Source: an uncultured Aquimarina sp. (GTDB lineage Bacteria > Bacteroidota > Bacteroidia > Flavobacteriales > Flavobacteriaceae). Taken from it: a stretch of 64,000 nt of DNA. The first letter of the stretch is position 1. Each line of letters begins with the position of its first letter. The notes below the pieces were generated by a model that was not told the DNA's origin, made no database searches, and was given only the letters and a program-made list of their open reading frames with translations. A program made the translations under genes and the position numbers. The DNA lies in contig CANMSO010000011.1 of the NCBI GenBank assembly GCA_947500545.1, positions 1-64,000 of the forward strand, in the 5' to 3' direction. Of the stretch, positions 26,263 to 35,561 are shown piece by piece.

Positions 26263-27279
26263 TTAAATATTAAACTCCCTATTTAGTAAATTAATTTGCT
26301 CAGGGCGTCCAAGAACCACAATCTTAGATCCTGGTTTTAATAATGTATTAGCTTCTGGATTTACAATATATTCTCCTTCTGGAGATTTATATCCTATAAT
26401 AGTACACCCTGTTCTTGATCTCATATCTATATTAAGGATAGTTCGTTCTTCAGCATCATCAAACATGTCTTCAAAAGAGACTTCTTCTATATTTATTGAT
26501 CTTTTCCCTACAATAGAGAGGTTATCCAAAAACTCTATTAAATCAGGTACAACTACCAATGATGCCATATGGTCTCCTCCTATACGATCAGGCATAATTA
26601 CATTATCAGCTCCCGCCAATCTTATTTTTTTATATGAAGCATCTTGAGAGGCTCTACTAATTATTTTAAGATTCTTGTTTATTTGTCTCGCAGATAACAC
26701 AATAAATAAATTATCAGCATCTTCTGGCAATGTACAAATCAAACATTCGGCATTCTTGATACCTGCTTCTTTCAAGACTTCATCTTCTGTGGCATTACCT
26801 TTTAAAAACAGGAGTTCATCATTCTGATATCTTTCTATAACTGCCTCATCTTTTTCGATAATAATAAATGGTTTATTATATGCTAGCAGCTTAACTGCAG
26901 ATTGCTTACCATTACGTCCATAACCAATGATAATAATATGGTTTTCAAGCTTATTTATCATTTTTTGTGTTTTTCGATATTGAACTCTCTCGGGATCACT
27001 TTTACTTACAATATATTCTGTTATTACCGATACAGAGTAAGCAAATATAGATACACTGGTGGCAATTAAAAAGATTGTGAATAGTTTTGCATTATCATCT
27101 AATGGATGTACTTCACTAAAGCCAACTGTAGACATTGTGATTACGGTCATATATAATGCATCTATCCAAGAATAATTTGAAAAAAAACGAAACCCTAATA
27201 CCCCTATAGAGATCACAAGAATCAATAAAATTATAGCAATGTATATTTTAGGTCTGCCCCAATTATGAATTTTTATCAT
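26263..27279 (-). CDS. Two-TM potassium-type channel with RCK (TrkA-N/TrkA-C) domains
   Basis: The 338 residues comprise a first TM (about 12-30), a pore helix and selectivity loop (TMSTVGFSEVHP, 49-59), a second TM (about 67-90), then a Rossmann-type RCK domain (IIIIGYGRNGKQSAVKLL, about 113-130) and a TrkA-C domain (about 260-338). The layout is that of MthK-type ligand-gated K+ channels. The filter reads T51-V-G-F-S55-E56 instead of TVGYGD, so the last filter glycine is replaced by Ser. Its start overlaps the PspC-like gene by 4 bp (ATGA), showing translational coupling. Confidence 0.88.
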   Translation of the reverse strand: MIKIHNWGRPKIYIAIILLILVISIGVLGFRFFSNYSWIDALYMTVITMSTVGFSEVHPLDDNAKLFTIFLIATSVSIFAYSVSVITEYIVSKSDPERVQYRKTQKMINKLENHIIIIGYGRNGKQSAVKLLAYNKPFIIIEKDEAVIERYQNDELLFLKGNATEDEVLKEAGIKNAECLICTLPEDADNLFIVLSARQINKNLKIISRASQDASYKKIRLAGADNVIMPDRIGGDHMASLVVVPDLIEFLDNLSIVGKRSINIEEVSFEDMFDDAEERTILNIDMRSRTGCTIIGYKSPEGEYIVNPEANTLLKPGSKIVVLGRPEQINLLNREFNI

Positions 27280-27497
27280 AGGTCAAATACAGAGGTTCGT
27301 TTGGTATATACTAAATCTTTTATTTTCAGCCAGAAGGCCATATTAAGGTATATTACAAAACCTAAGCCAGCTGTAGCAAAAGTTAAATAAATAAAGAATA
27401 GACGCATATTTTTGGCCCTCATTCCTAACCTATCGGCTAACCGTGAGGATACATAAAAGCCATTACGCTCCAAAAAGTGTCTTAAATTATATAGCAT
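27276..27497 (-). CDS. PspC-like single-membrane-pass small protein
   Basis: The 73-residue protein resembles the PspC domain: an N-terminal amphipathic part (MLYNLRHFLERNGFYVSSRLADRLGMRAKNMRLFFIYLTF) with the GM....IR-type motif, then a hydrophobic segment (TFATAGLGFVIYLNMAFWL, about 39-57). PspC proteins sense membrane stress in other bacteria. The gene sits between DUF2851 (18 bp gap) and the RCK channel (ATGA overlap), a conserved flavobacterial arrangement, so its job may be tied to the channel. Function is not established. Confidence 0.75.
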   Translation of the reverse strand: MLYNLRHFLERNGFYVSSRLADRLGMRAKNMRLFFIYLTFATAGLGFVIYLNMAFWLKIKDLVYTKRTSVFDL

Positions 27498-27514
27498 ACC
27501 GCAAAATAATTATA

Positions 27515-28807
27515 TTATCCCAAACTTTGATCTTGATTTAATAAATAATTGCCTATGGAACACTTCAAACAAGCTTTTTGATCACAATATCCATTCTTGA
27601 GTTGTATCATGGCTTGAGAATGCATAGCATTTTCTATATTAACTTTTAAGGAAGTAAAGCTATCAACAATACTGTTCTTTTCATGTGGCAATTGAGATAT
27701 CCATTCAAAAATTTCTTCATCAGGATTTACACCCTGACTCCTGGCATGAACAAATTTAATTGGTATAATGGTATTAATTAGAATTAGATCTATAAACGAC
27801 TTTGTTAAACCTTTTTTCTTTGTACTAGATTCTTTCTCAAAAGTATAATGAATCAACCAAAAATCACTTGTACTCATTTTAAAAAGCTCATAAATTCCTT
27901 CTACATTATCTGTTTGAATAATATCACTAAATAGTTTTTTATTTTTATAGTATAGACTGGCAAATTGTGCTAATCTTATTGTTGGAAAATTTGGAGGTCT
28001 TAATCTAAAAAACTCGAAAGGCATAACTCCAGATGAATCTAACTTAAATTTATTCTTCAAAAACTCATATTCTTTTTGAAGCTTTCTAAAATATTTTGAA
28101 TTGTTAGAAACATCTAGAAAACCTGCCTGACCAAAAAATAATGCTTCTAGTTGATTTAAATCCTTACTACATTTCCGAATTACCGAAAAATCTATTGAAT
28201 TGGCAAGACTCAAAAAAGCTTCTCCGTTTACCTTTAACCCAAAATTTTTGGCAAGAAGCTTAAAAAGAACTGCTTCCCAATTATTAGTTGAATCTTTTAA
28301 TAACTCTAATATCAACACTGATTTTTGTTCTAATCGCTCTAAATACAATCTATCTTGCCAGTTAGCGATAATAAAACTAGAAACCTTTGGCAATTGCTTT
28401 TCACACCCAATCAATTGATTGTTATTATTCTCAAAAAGCTTATGATACCCTACTAAGAGTTTCTGTGACACATAATCTTTTAATTGTAAAGTGGGTATTA
28501 AGGTATTGTCATTTCTGAAAATTTCAATATTGTCATCCCAAACAACATGAAGAATAACATTATCATAAGATCTATCATTTTCATGATTATGCGCATACCA
28601 ATCACTAGATTTAATATGTATCTCCACATTTCCTGCCCATTTCTGGCCTTGGATAATGATGTGGGCATTAAAAAAATCCGGTCCCGAATTTTCAATGTTA
28701 TGAATTCCTACATTCTGAACAACAATCTCTTGTTTACTCGTAGTTTTAAGGTTAGAAAATTCAAATCTCTTGTGTTTCCATAGATAATGGAGAAAATCCT
28801 CTTTCAT
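27515..28807 (-). CDS. DUF2851 family protein
   Basis: This 430-residue soluble protein belongs to DUF2851, a family largely confined to Bacteroidota. Seen are the conserved N-terminal MKEDFLHYLWKHKRF, the central GNVEIHIKSSDWYAHNHENDRSYDNVILHVVW stretch (about 77-110) and a C-terminal Cys cluster (CDQKACLKCSIGNYLL, about 407-422). The His/Asp-rich centre could hold a metal, and the fold may be nuclease-like, but neither is shown. It is the first gene of the DUF2851, PspC-like, channel and AGCS series and is divergent from the peroxiredoxin-like gene. Confidence 0.85.
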   Translation of the reverse strand: MKEDFLHYLWKHKRFEFSNLKTTSKQEIVVQNVGIHNIENSGPDFFNAHIIIQGQKWAGNVEIHIKSSDWYAHNHENDRSYDNVILHVVWDDNIEIFRNDNTLIPTLQLKDYVSQKLLVGYHKLFENNNNQLIGCEKQLPKVSSFIIANWQDRLYLERLEQKSVLILELLKDSTNNWEAVLFKLLAKNFGLKVNGEAFLSLANSIDFSVIRKCSKDLNQLEALFFGQAGFLDVSNNSKYFRKLQKEYEFLKNKFKLDSSGVMPFEFFRLRPPNFPTIRLAQFASLYYKNKKLFSDIIQTDNVEGIYELFKMSTSDFWLIHYTFEKESSTKKKGLTKSFIDLILINTIIPIKFVHARSQGVNPDEEIFEWISQLPHEKNSIVDSFTSLKVNIENAMHSQAMIQLKNGYCDQKACLKCSIGNYLLNQDQSLG

Positions 28808-29000
28808 CTGTTCTATTTATAGCTATATAGTTCTGGTGCTTACCCGTAAGTAAAACTGGTAGAATTTGCTATTAACATTTTGGGTAGGATAAAGAAAAAT
28901 GTGTAGCTTCTCTAAAATTGGTGGTGAAAATAATAAAAATTATTCTAATCTTGTAAGTCTATTATTATAACATTGACTAAATCGTAAACAAGCGTCTAGA

Positions 29001-29855
29001 ATGATAAATATTTTAAAATCCATTTTTATATCTGTATTTCCAGTAGTTGCACTTTATTTCGCAATCGACGGTATTGTACACCTTTTTAATCATGGAATAT
29101 CTTATCGATACATAGGTAGAATACTAATTGCATCTACTATCGCTATTTTTTTTATAATGATTTTTATAAGATCAGTTGCACGTACAGACGCTAATCTAAA
29201 ATTACACACCTTACCAATTGCAATTGGCTTACTAATTAGTTTAATCTTTAGAGGGATTATTGACCAGGATCTAAATGGATCTCTACCTAGTATTGGGTTG
29301 TTTTTAGGATGGGTTCTTTACATAAAATGGTATTCAATTTTTGAAGATAGAAAATCTAATGAAATTCTAAAAATTGGTAATCAATTACCCAAACTTGATT
29401 TACAAAATTCTGAAAAAAATACAATTAACACTTCAAAATTCATTGGCAATCCATCAATATTTCTCTTTTACCGTGGTAATTGGTGTCCTTTATGTATGGC
29501 TCAGATCAAGGAAATTGCTTCACAATATAAAGAGCTTGAAAAAAGAAATGTAAATATGGTACTTATTAGTCCGCAACCGCATGGACACACTAAATCTCTT
29601 TCTCAAAAATTTAATTTGAATTTTCATTTTCTCGTAGACGAGGGAAATAAAGTAGCTAAAAAACTACATATTTTGGCAAAAAACGGTTTACCAATGGGTT
29701 TTCAAACCCTGGGATATGACAGTGATACAATTATGCCTACAGTAATTATAACTAACAAAGAAGGAAAAATTATTTTTGCTGATCTTACAAATAATTACAG
29801 GGTTCGACCAGAACCAGAAACATTTCTTAAAATCCTGGATAATCAAAAAATATAA
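29001..29855 (+). CDS. Membrane-anchored AhpC/TSA-type (peroxiredoxin-like) protein
   Basis: The 284 residues have four N-terminal membrane helices (about 7-29, 37-59, 70-88, 95-112) followed by a thioredoxin-fold domain (about 128-280). The domain carries FYRGNWCPLCMAQIKEI with Cys162 and Cys165. The RGxWCPxC pattern is that of the peroxiredoxin-like/AhpC-TSA branch, which reduces peroxides or disulfides. Joining it to a four-helix membrane part is unusual for peroxiredoxins. It would face one side of the inner membrane, but topology was not determined. It is a single gene between the divergent DUF2851 gene and the convergent AraC-type gene. Confidence 0.8.
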   Translation: MINILKSIFISVFPVVALYFAIDGIVHLFNHGISYRYIGRILIASTIAIFFIMIFIRSVARTDANLKLHTLPIAIGLLISLIFRGIIDQDLNGSLPSIGLFLGWVLYIKWYSIFEDRKSNEILKIGNQLPKLDLQNSEKNTINTSKFIGNPSIFLFYRGNWCPLCMAQIKEIASQYKELEKRNVNMVLISPQPHGHTKSLSQKFNLNFHFLVDEGNKVAKKLHILAKNGLPMGFQTLGYDSDTIMPTVIITNKEGKIIFADLTNNYRVRPEPETFLKILDNQKI

Positions 29856-30173
29856 TTTAGTTTTCACGAACCTGAACCCCATAAAATCAATGGTAAGTTG
29901 CTTTTAATTGCACGAAACAGACCTCTAACCCATATTAAATTACCCTAATAAACTGGTTTAATTCTTAAAATCAAGTTAATTACATGTAAAATGTACTATT
30001 GGTAAGATTTTATGTATTAATGGAAAACCCTACAACAATTTCATTTCTTTACTTTGTTACAGAATTAAAGGGAAAATAATTCAAAAACGACATAAAGATT
30101 ACAAAACCCTAAGCTAAGTTGAGTTTGTGTTAGGTTATAGATGGCTGTCATTTTTTGACGGCCTTCTTTATGT
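29856..30173. other. 318-bp intergenic region with a terminator-like hairpin
   Basis: No gene is seen here. A 7-bp stem GGCTGTC/GACGGCC with loop ATTTTTT at 30143-30163 is followed by TTCTTTATGTTT on the + strand. It lies 288 bp beyond the peroxiredoxin-like gene, so it ends either a long 3' UTR or a small separate + strand RNA. TTACTTTG near 30050 is an imperfect -7 element. Confidence 0.4.
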
Positions 30174-31154
30174 TTACAAGTTTATGTCCGGATAAATATC
30201 AAACTTATTGAAAAATGCTTTCTTGAATTTCGAAGAATTAGAGTAGTTAAGTGTATCCATTACTTCTTTAATAGATAATCCATCGCTAAATATCATATTA
30301 TACGAGCTTTCAAGTTTTTTATTATTAAAAAACTCTAGTGGGGTTTGATCATGAATCTCCTTGAACATATTAAAAAAGTTAGTTCTACTCATATGCGCCA
30401 TTATGGCCAATTGATCTACACCCACAAATGGTTCATGAAGATTGTCCTTAAGATAGTTACTTACCTTATAAATATTACCTACTTGCGAACTATTAATATT
30501 AAAAGGGTTACTTTCTGTTTCCCATTTTAAAACATCTTTCCAGAACGTTTCTAACAAACGAATACCTCGAGCTATGTAATATAAATAATTCTCTATCGTA
30601 TTAAGATTTGGTTGTACTATCTGATCAAAAAGAATGGACTGTTTATAGGAAAGATAAAATTTATTGATGTGCTGATGAGAATATTGTATATAGTTATCCA
30701 CGCGTTCTGCCAAATCACTGCTTTTCATAAAATAGGGTTTGGTATACGAACTCTTAAGTACAATCATGGTGGATTTAACCACGGCACCTTTGGTAATAAA
30801 AACCTGTTCTCCTTGTTGGGCATGCATACACCTCATATTACCTGGGGTATAATTATCAGAATAATTACTAATAATCCGATTCCCTTCAATCTGATGATCT
30901 AATGCGTATTTCCTAAAATGTAAAATAATATCTTTTTCATCTATAGGCTGTCTTATATACTCGATATCAGCATTTGCCTTATAATTATTAACCAATAGAA
31001 AAACTTCTGGAGATATTTTATAGTAAGACAAATACCCTTCTCCAATTTCGGGTGGAAAATAAATACGGTCTGAAGAACTATCTGGATCTAACTGAGATCT
31101 AAAATAATTCCTTAACTTATCTATATCCGAAAAATCAAATGTGTATTTGTTCAT
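30174..31154 (-). CDS. AraC-family transcriptional regulator
   Basis: The 326-residue DNA-binding regulator has an N-terminal ligand or sensing region of about 220 residues and a C-terminal AraC double helix-turn-helix (about 225-326). The first HTH is VGVDQLAIMAHMSRTNFFNMFKEIHDQTPLEFF, and the second is LSIKEVMDTLNYSNSSKFKKAFFNKFDIYP, the classic signature. The ligand is unknown. It is a single gene with no obvious partner: downstream lies the convergent peroxiredoxin-like gene and upstream the cystathionine beta-synthase gene. Confidence 0.88.
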   Translation of the reverse strand: MNKYTFDFSDIDKLRNYFRSQLDPDSSSDRIYFPPEIGEGYLSYYKISPEVFLLVNNYKANADIEYIRQPIDEKDIILHFRKYALDHQIEGNRIISNYSDNYTPGNMRCMHAQQGEQVFITKGAVVKSTMIVLKSSYTKPYFMKSSDLAERVDNYIQYSHQHINKFYLSYKQSILFDQIVQPNLNTIENYLYYIARGIRLLETFWKDVLKWETESNPFNINSSQVGNIYKVSNYLKDNLHEPFVGVDQLAIMAHMSRTNFFNMFKEIHDQTPLEFFNNKKLESSYNMIFSDGLSIKEVMDTLNYSNSSKFKKAFFNKFDIYPDINL

Positions 31155-31303
31155 ACCCCCTCATTTTACACGTACTATCATTTCTATAGATCACAACTTC
31201 TCAATAAAGTTGCGTAATGTGATCCAAATAAAAATATAAAAACAACCCCTTTATCAGCAAATAACGCCAATAGAGGGGGGAAATTATATTTAAATATAAG
31301 GAT

Positions 31304-32665
31304 TTATTTTATATGACTGATCACATCATACTTTGTAATGATATGATGCTTACCGTTTCCTAAGTCTACTAAGACGGCTGGGTTGCCATTCTTTATTAGC
31401 TTAGAAATCTCGTCCAACGAGGCTTTGGCATTTACAATAGGAAAAGGATCTTTCATTACTTCTTTAATAGGAGTACTGTCCATATTTTTATCATCCATAA
31501 ATGCTTTAAACAGTGCACTTTCATCTACAGAACCAACAAACCCTTCACTATCTACAACTGGTATTTGAGAAATTTGAAATTTACGCATGCGTTCAATTGC
31601 ATGCGAAACTAATTCTTCGGTTTTTACTGTAACCAAAGGCTTTTCTACATGATCTTTTACCAAGTCCACAGCAGTAGATGCTTCTTCATCCAGAAAACCT
31701 CTATCACGCATCCAATCATCATTAAACATTTTACCTACATATCGACTACCGTGATCATGGTATAAAACAACTACAACATCATCCTTCGTAAAATTTTCTT
31801 TTAACTGAAGTAATCCTTTAATGGCTGCCCCTGCGCTATTGCCTAAAAACATACCTTCTTCTTTTGCTAATCGCTGTGTATATATTGCAGCATCTTTATC
31901 TGTTACTTTGGTAAATCCATCAATAACAGAAAAATCAACATTCTTAGGTAGAATATCTTCTCCAATTCCTTCAGTGATATAAGAATAGATTTCATTTTCA
32001 TCAAAAACCCCAGTCTCATGATATTTTTTAAATACAGAGCCGTAGGTATCTACTCCCCATATTTTGATATTAGGGTTTTTTTCTTTTAAATATTTACCGA
32101 CACCAGATATAGTTCCACCAGTACCTACTCCTACTATAAAATGAGTAATCTTACCATCGGTCTGTTTCCAGATTTCTGGGCCGGTACTTTCATAATGTGC
32201 GGTAGCATTAGATGGGTTATCGTATTGGTTAACATACCAAGAGTTTGGAGTTTCTTCTGCAAGTCGTTTAGAAACAGAATAATATGATCTTGGATCATCC
32301 GGTTCTACATTGGTAGGACATACCATCACTTTAGCTCCAACAGCACGAAGAATATCCATCTTTTCTTTGGACTGTTTATCTGCCATTACACAAATCAATT
32401 TATATCCTTTTATGATAGCAACCAATGCCAATCCCATCCCAGTATTTCCAGATGTCCCCTCTATTATAGTACCTCCTGGTTTTAATCGTCCATCTGCTTC
32501 TGCATCTTCAATCATTTTTAAAGCCATACGATCTTTTACAGAGTTTCCTGGATTAAAAGTCTCATATTTTGCCAATACCAAAGCATCTACATCTTTTACC
32601 AAGGCATTCATTTTTACCAAAGGAGTATTACCTATGGTCTCTAATATATTCTTTGCGTATTCCAC
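31304..32665 (-). CDS. Cystathionine beta-synthase (PLP domain plus two CBS domains)
   Basis: This cytoplasmic PLP enzyme condenses serine (or O-acetylserine) with homocysteine or sulfide. It has 453 residues and starts at GTG 32665, since an in-frame stop lies just upstream of this start region. Lys44 in NPGNSVKDRMA is the PLP Schiff-base residue. The GTSGNTG loop is at about 69-75 and GTGGTISGVGKYL near 187-199. The C-terminus (about 335-453) holds a CBS pair (ERMRKFQISQIPVVDSEGFVG). The FNPGNSVKDR and GTSGNT motifs and the CBS tail favour cystathionine beta-synthase over CysK, but cysteine synthase activity is possible. Confidence 0.9.
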   Translation of the reverse strand: MEYAKNILETIGNTPLVKMNALVKDVDALVLAKYETFNPGNSVKDRMALKMIEDAEADGRLKPGGTIIEGTSGNTGMGLALVAIIKGYKLICVMADKQSKEKMDILRAVGAKVMVCPTNVEPDDPRSYYSVSKRLAEETPNSWYVNQYDNPSNATAHYESTGPEIWKQTDGKITHFIVGVGTGGTISGVGKYLKEKNPNIKIWGVDTYGSVFKKYHETGVFDENEIYSYITEGIGEDILPKNVDFSVIDGFTKVTDKDAAIYTQRLAKEEGMFLGNSAGAAIKGLLQLKENFTKDDVVVVLYHDHGSRYVGKMFNDDWMRDRGFLDEEASTAVDLVKDHVEKPLVTVKTEELVSHAIERMRKFQISQIPVVDSEGFVGSVDESALFKAFMDDKNMDSTPIKEVMKDPFPIVNAKASLDEISKLIKNGNPAVLVDLGNGKHHIITKYDVISHIK

Positions 32666-32772
32666 TCGTATAATTTTACAACCCAGTCATGGGTATTTTA
32701 ACTTTGCAAAGATACGATCTAGATCATCGATTACAATGAAGTCATCTCAACTTTTTAGGAAACAAGAATAAG

Positions 32773-34014
32773 CTATTGAAAACGTATTGATTTTGTTGGA
32801 GAAATTTTAGATACAATATATGAAGGAATGAGTAGCATGACTAAACATAAAACCATAGTACCTAGATTAAGTGCCAAAATATGGCTGAAATTAATATAAA
32901 CAGGGGCTGTACTAACATAATACGTTTCTGGATTAAGCCCTACAACACCATATTGATCTTGTATAAATAATAATCCAATTCCTATAAGATTGCCCCAAAA
33001 CAAACCAATTAGAATTAAATATCCCGCATTATACAAAAACATTTTTCTTATGCTCCAATCATTACTACCTAGCGCTTTTAGTATACCTATCATAGGAGTT
33101 TTTTCCAGAATCAAAACCAGTAGAGCTGTAATCATATTAATTCCTGCAACCAGAATTATAATCCCAATAATGCCTATAATATTTAGATCAAAAAGTTTTA
33201 ACCATTCAAAGATCGTTGCATATTTTAGCGTTATTGTCTGACTATCTAATGTCGAAGGAATATTTTCATATATTTCTTGCCCCTTTTGATCAATTTGATC
33301 GAAATTATCAATAAAAACCTCAAAATTCCCAACCTCATTAGGTTTCCATTTATTCATTTTTTGAATATGGCGTATATCTGCGAAAAGAAAAGTTTCATCA
33401 AACTCAAGAAATCCAGAATTATAAATTCCAACAATTTCAAATGCTCTTATATTGGCTTTTGAGTTGGATTGAGAATTCTTCTTTAAAAAATAAGTTATCG
33501 CTTTATCCCCTATTTTAAGTCCGAGACGATTTGCAATATGCGAAGACAATAAAATCTCATCGTTCAGCTTTTCTTTAAAATTTGGAATTCTGCCTTCGAC
33601 AAGGTATTCTTTAAAATATCTCCAGTCGTAATCTTTATCAACTCCCTTTACAACAATACCGTCAAAATCTGTCGATGTACGTATCAGTCCCATCTTGGTT
33701 GCAACGGCCTGCATATGTACAATACCTTCAACTTCTGGAAACTCTGGATAAAAATTTTGATCTGCAGTTATAGGAATTAAAGACTCTACACTACTATTAT
33801 TATCAAAACTGGAAATTAAAATATGGCCATTAAAAGCGGCAACTTTTTCTCTTATTTTACGTTGTAAACCTGTACCAGTAGCTACAGTAATAAGCATCAT
33901 GATCATACCAATAGCGATAGCCGAAATTGCAATTTTTATAATTGGTGTCGAAATGCTACTTTTATGTTCCTTACCTTTGATGAGGCGTTTGGCGATAAAA
34001 TATTCGAAATTCAA
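32773..34014 (-). CDS. LolC/LolE-type ABC transporter permease (FtsX-like)
   Basis: The 413-residue inner-membrane permease has one N-terminal TM (about 25-48), a large periplasmic MacB-like core domain (about 50-265), then three TMs (about 275-300, 320-345, 375-400) forming an FtsX domain. The N-terminus NFEYFIAKRLIKGKEHKSSIS..PIIKIAISAIAIGMIMM is the usual start of Bacteroidota LolC/E-like proteins, which release lipoproteins from the inner membrane. The start codon is TTG at 34014; an in-frame TAG three codons upstream rules out a longer form. No LolD ATPase is adjacent. Only 8 bp separate it from the divergent DUF1343 start. Confidence 0.85.
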   Translation of the reverse strand: MNFEYFIAKRLIKGKEHKSSISTPIIKIAISAIAIGMIMMLITVATGTGLQRKIREKVAAFNGHILISSFDNNSSVESLIPITADQNFYPEFPEVEGIVHMQAVATKMGLIRTSTDFDGIVVKGVDKDYDWRYFKEYLVEGRIPNFKEKLNDEILLSSHIANRLGLKIGDKAITYFLKKNSQSNSKANIRAFEIVGIYNSGFLEFDETFLFADIRHIQKMNKWKPNEVGNFEVFIDNFDQIDQKGQEIYENIPSTLDSQTITLKYATIFEWLKLFDLNIIGIIGIIILVAGINMITALLVLILEKTPMIGILKALGSNDWSIRKMFLYNAGYLILIGLFWGNLIGIGLLFIQDQYGVVGLNPETYYVSTAPVYINFSHILALNLGTMVLCLVMLLIPSYIVSKISPTKSIRFQ

Positions 34015-34022
34015 GCTTAACT

Positions 34023-35345
34023 ATGGTTTTTATTAGAAATGCATTCAAAAATACATTTTTATTCTTTTGTATAGTTCTTATTTCTTGTGGAAGTGGAGCA
34101 AAACTATCATCACAAACATCATCTGGAGGTATTCAAGACACAATAGTTAGTGATAAAAAAATAAAGGATACTACAAAAATTGCCCAACCTATTATTGTAG
34201 GTGCAAATCAAACAGAACAATATTTACCACTTTTAGAGGGTAAAAAAGTGGCTATCGTGGGAAACCAAACTTCTGTTATTTTTAGATATCCAAACCTGGC
34301 TTCGATTTTAGAAAATGAAGGTGGTATACAATCTCTCAAATTTCAACAATACACGCATTTGGTTGATTCTTTATTATCAAGAAATATTAAAATTTTAAAA
34401 GTTTTTGCACCAGAACATGGCTTTAGAGGTAAGGCAGATGCAGGTGAATTGGTTGCAAACAGCAAGGATATTAAAACTGGATTACCTATCATTTCTCTGC
34501 ATGGTAAGGATAAAAAACCATCGGCACAATCATTATCTGGCATTGATATTGTTGTTTTTGATATTCAGGATGTTGGAGTACGATTTTACACCTATATTTC
34601 TACACTACATTATGTGATGCAGGCATGTGCAGAAAACAAAATTCCTGTTTTAATATTAGATCGACCTAATCCAAATGCACATTATATAGATGGCCCAACT
34701 ATGGAGCCACAACACACCAGTTTTCTGGGAGTTCACCCAATCCCTCTTGTACATGGAATGACAATTGGAGAATATGCCAAAATGGTAAATGGCGAAGGAT
34801 GGTTAGGAGAAGGATTGAAATGTAAAATTGATATTATCCCTGTGAAAAACTATTCGCACAATACTCCTTATAGCATACCAATTAGACCTTCACCAAACTT
34901 ACCTAACGATAAAGCCATAAACTTATATCCAAGTCTTGGCTTTTTTGAAGGTACAACGATTAATGCCGGTCGAGGAACTGAAACCCAATTTCAAATTTTT
35001 GGCTCCCCGGATCTGGCTATAGAAAAATATGACTACGCCTATATCCCCAAGCCTAATTTTGGAGCTAAATACCCCAAACATCGCGGAGAAGTATGTTACG
35101 GGAATGATCTAAGAAAAACTAAACACCTAAATGCAATAAACTTATGGTGGTTGGTTAATGCTTATAAGAATTCAAATAATAAAGAAAAATTCTTCAATAC
35201 CAAATCGTTTACTCTACATGCCGGAACAGAAAAACTGCAACAACAAATCCAGGAGGGTATGTCTATCAAGCAAATCAAGGAGTCCTGGAGTAAAGATCTT
35301 CAAAAATATAAGGTGAAGAGAAAAAAGTATTTGTTATACAAGTAG
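34023..35345 (+). CDS. DUF1343 lipoprotein, exo-beta-N-acetylmuramidase NamZ-like
   Basis: The 440-residue protein has a lipoprotein signal (FFCIVLISC, Cys near 23). The DUF1343 domain shows VAIVGNQTSV near 75, KVFAPEHGFRGKADAGE, LPIISLHGKDKKPS, DIVVFDIQDVGVRFYTYISTLHYVM and DRPNPNAHYIDGP. In Bacteroidota this family includes NamZ, which removes terminal MurNAc from peptidoglycan fragments during cell-wall recycling. The conserved EHGFRG and DIQDVG motifs are present. Whether this copy is a muramidase is inferred from family membership. Its start lies 8 bp from the divergent permease start. Confidence 0.88.
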   Translation: MVFIRNAFKNTFLFFCIVLISCGSGAKLSSQTSSGGIQDTIVSDKKIKDTTKIAQPIIVGANQTEQYLPLLEGKKVAIVGNQTSVIFRYPNLASILENEGGIQSLKFQQYTHLVDSLLSRNIKILKVFAPEHGFRGKADAGELVANSKDIKTGLPIISLHGKDKKPSAQSLSGIDIVVFDIQDVGVRFYTYISTLHYVMQACAENKIPVLILDRPNPNAHYIDGPTMEPQHTSFLGVHPIPLVHGMTIGEYAKMVNGEGWLGEGLKCKIDIIPVKNYSHNTPYSIPIRPSPNLPNDKAINLYPSLGFFEGTTINAGRGTETQFQIFGSPDLAIEKYDYAYIPKPNFGAKYPKHRGEVCYGNDLRKTKHLNAINLWWLVNAYKNSNNKEKFFNTKSFTLHAGTEKLQQQIQEGMSIKQIKESWSKDLQKYKVKRKKYLLYK

Positions 35346-35561
35346 GTGAAAATTTACTTTTAAAAGTATATTCTATAAACAACTGTCTTCCAGGCCTCAA
35401 CAAAACAGTTATTAATTCATCATTTTTTGACAACCAGATTTCTATAACTAACTAACATATTTGCAACTAATTTTTATACCTTAGAATTTCATTATAAAAG
35501 GTGAAACCATCTAACACTAACCGGTGCTTGTCACTAAATAATAACTAATATTAAATCAATT

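Noticed and set aside
28900..28972. 23-codon ORF upstream of the peroxiredoxin-like gene
   Set aside because: It has no family features and atypical composition, and it overlaps the expected promoter region of the peroxiredoxin-like gene.
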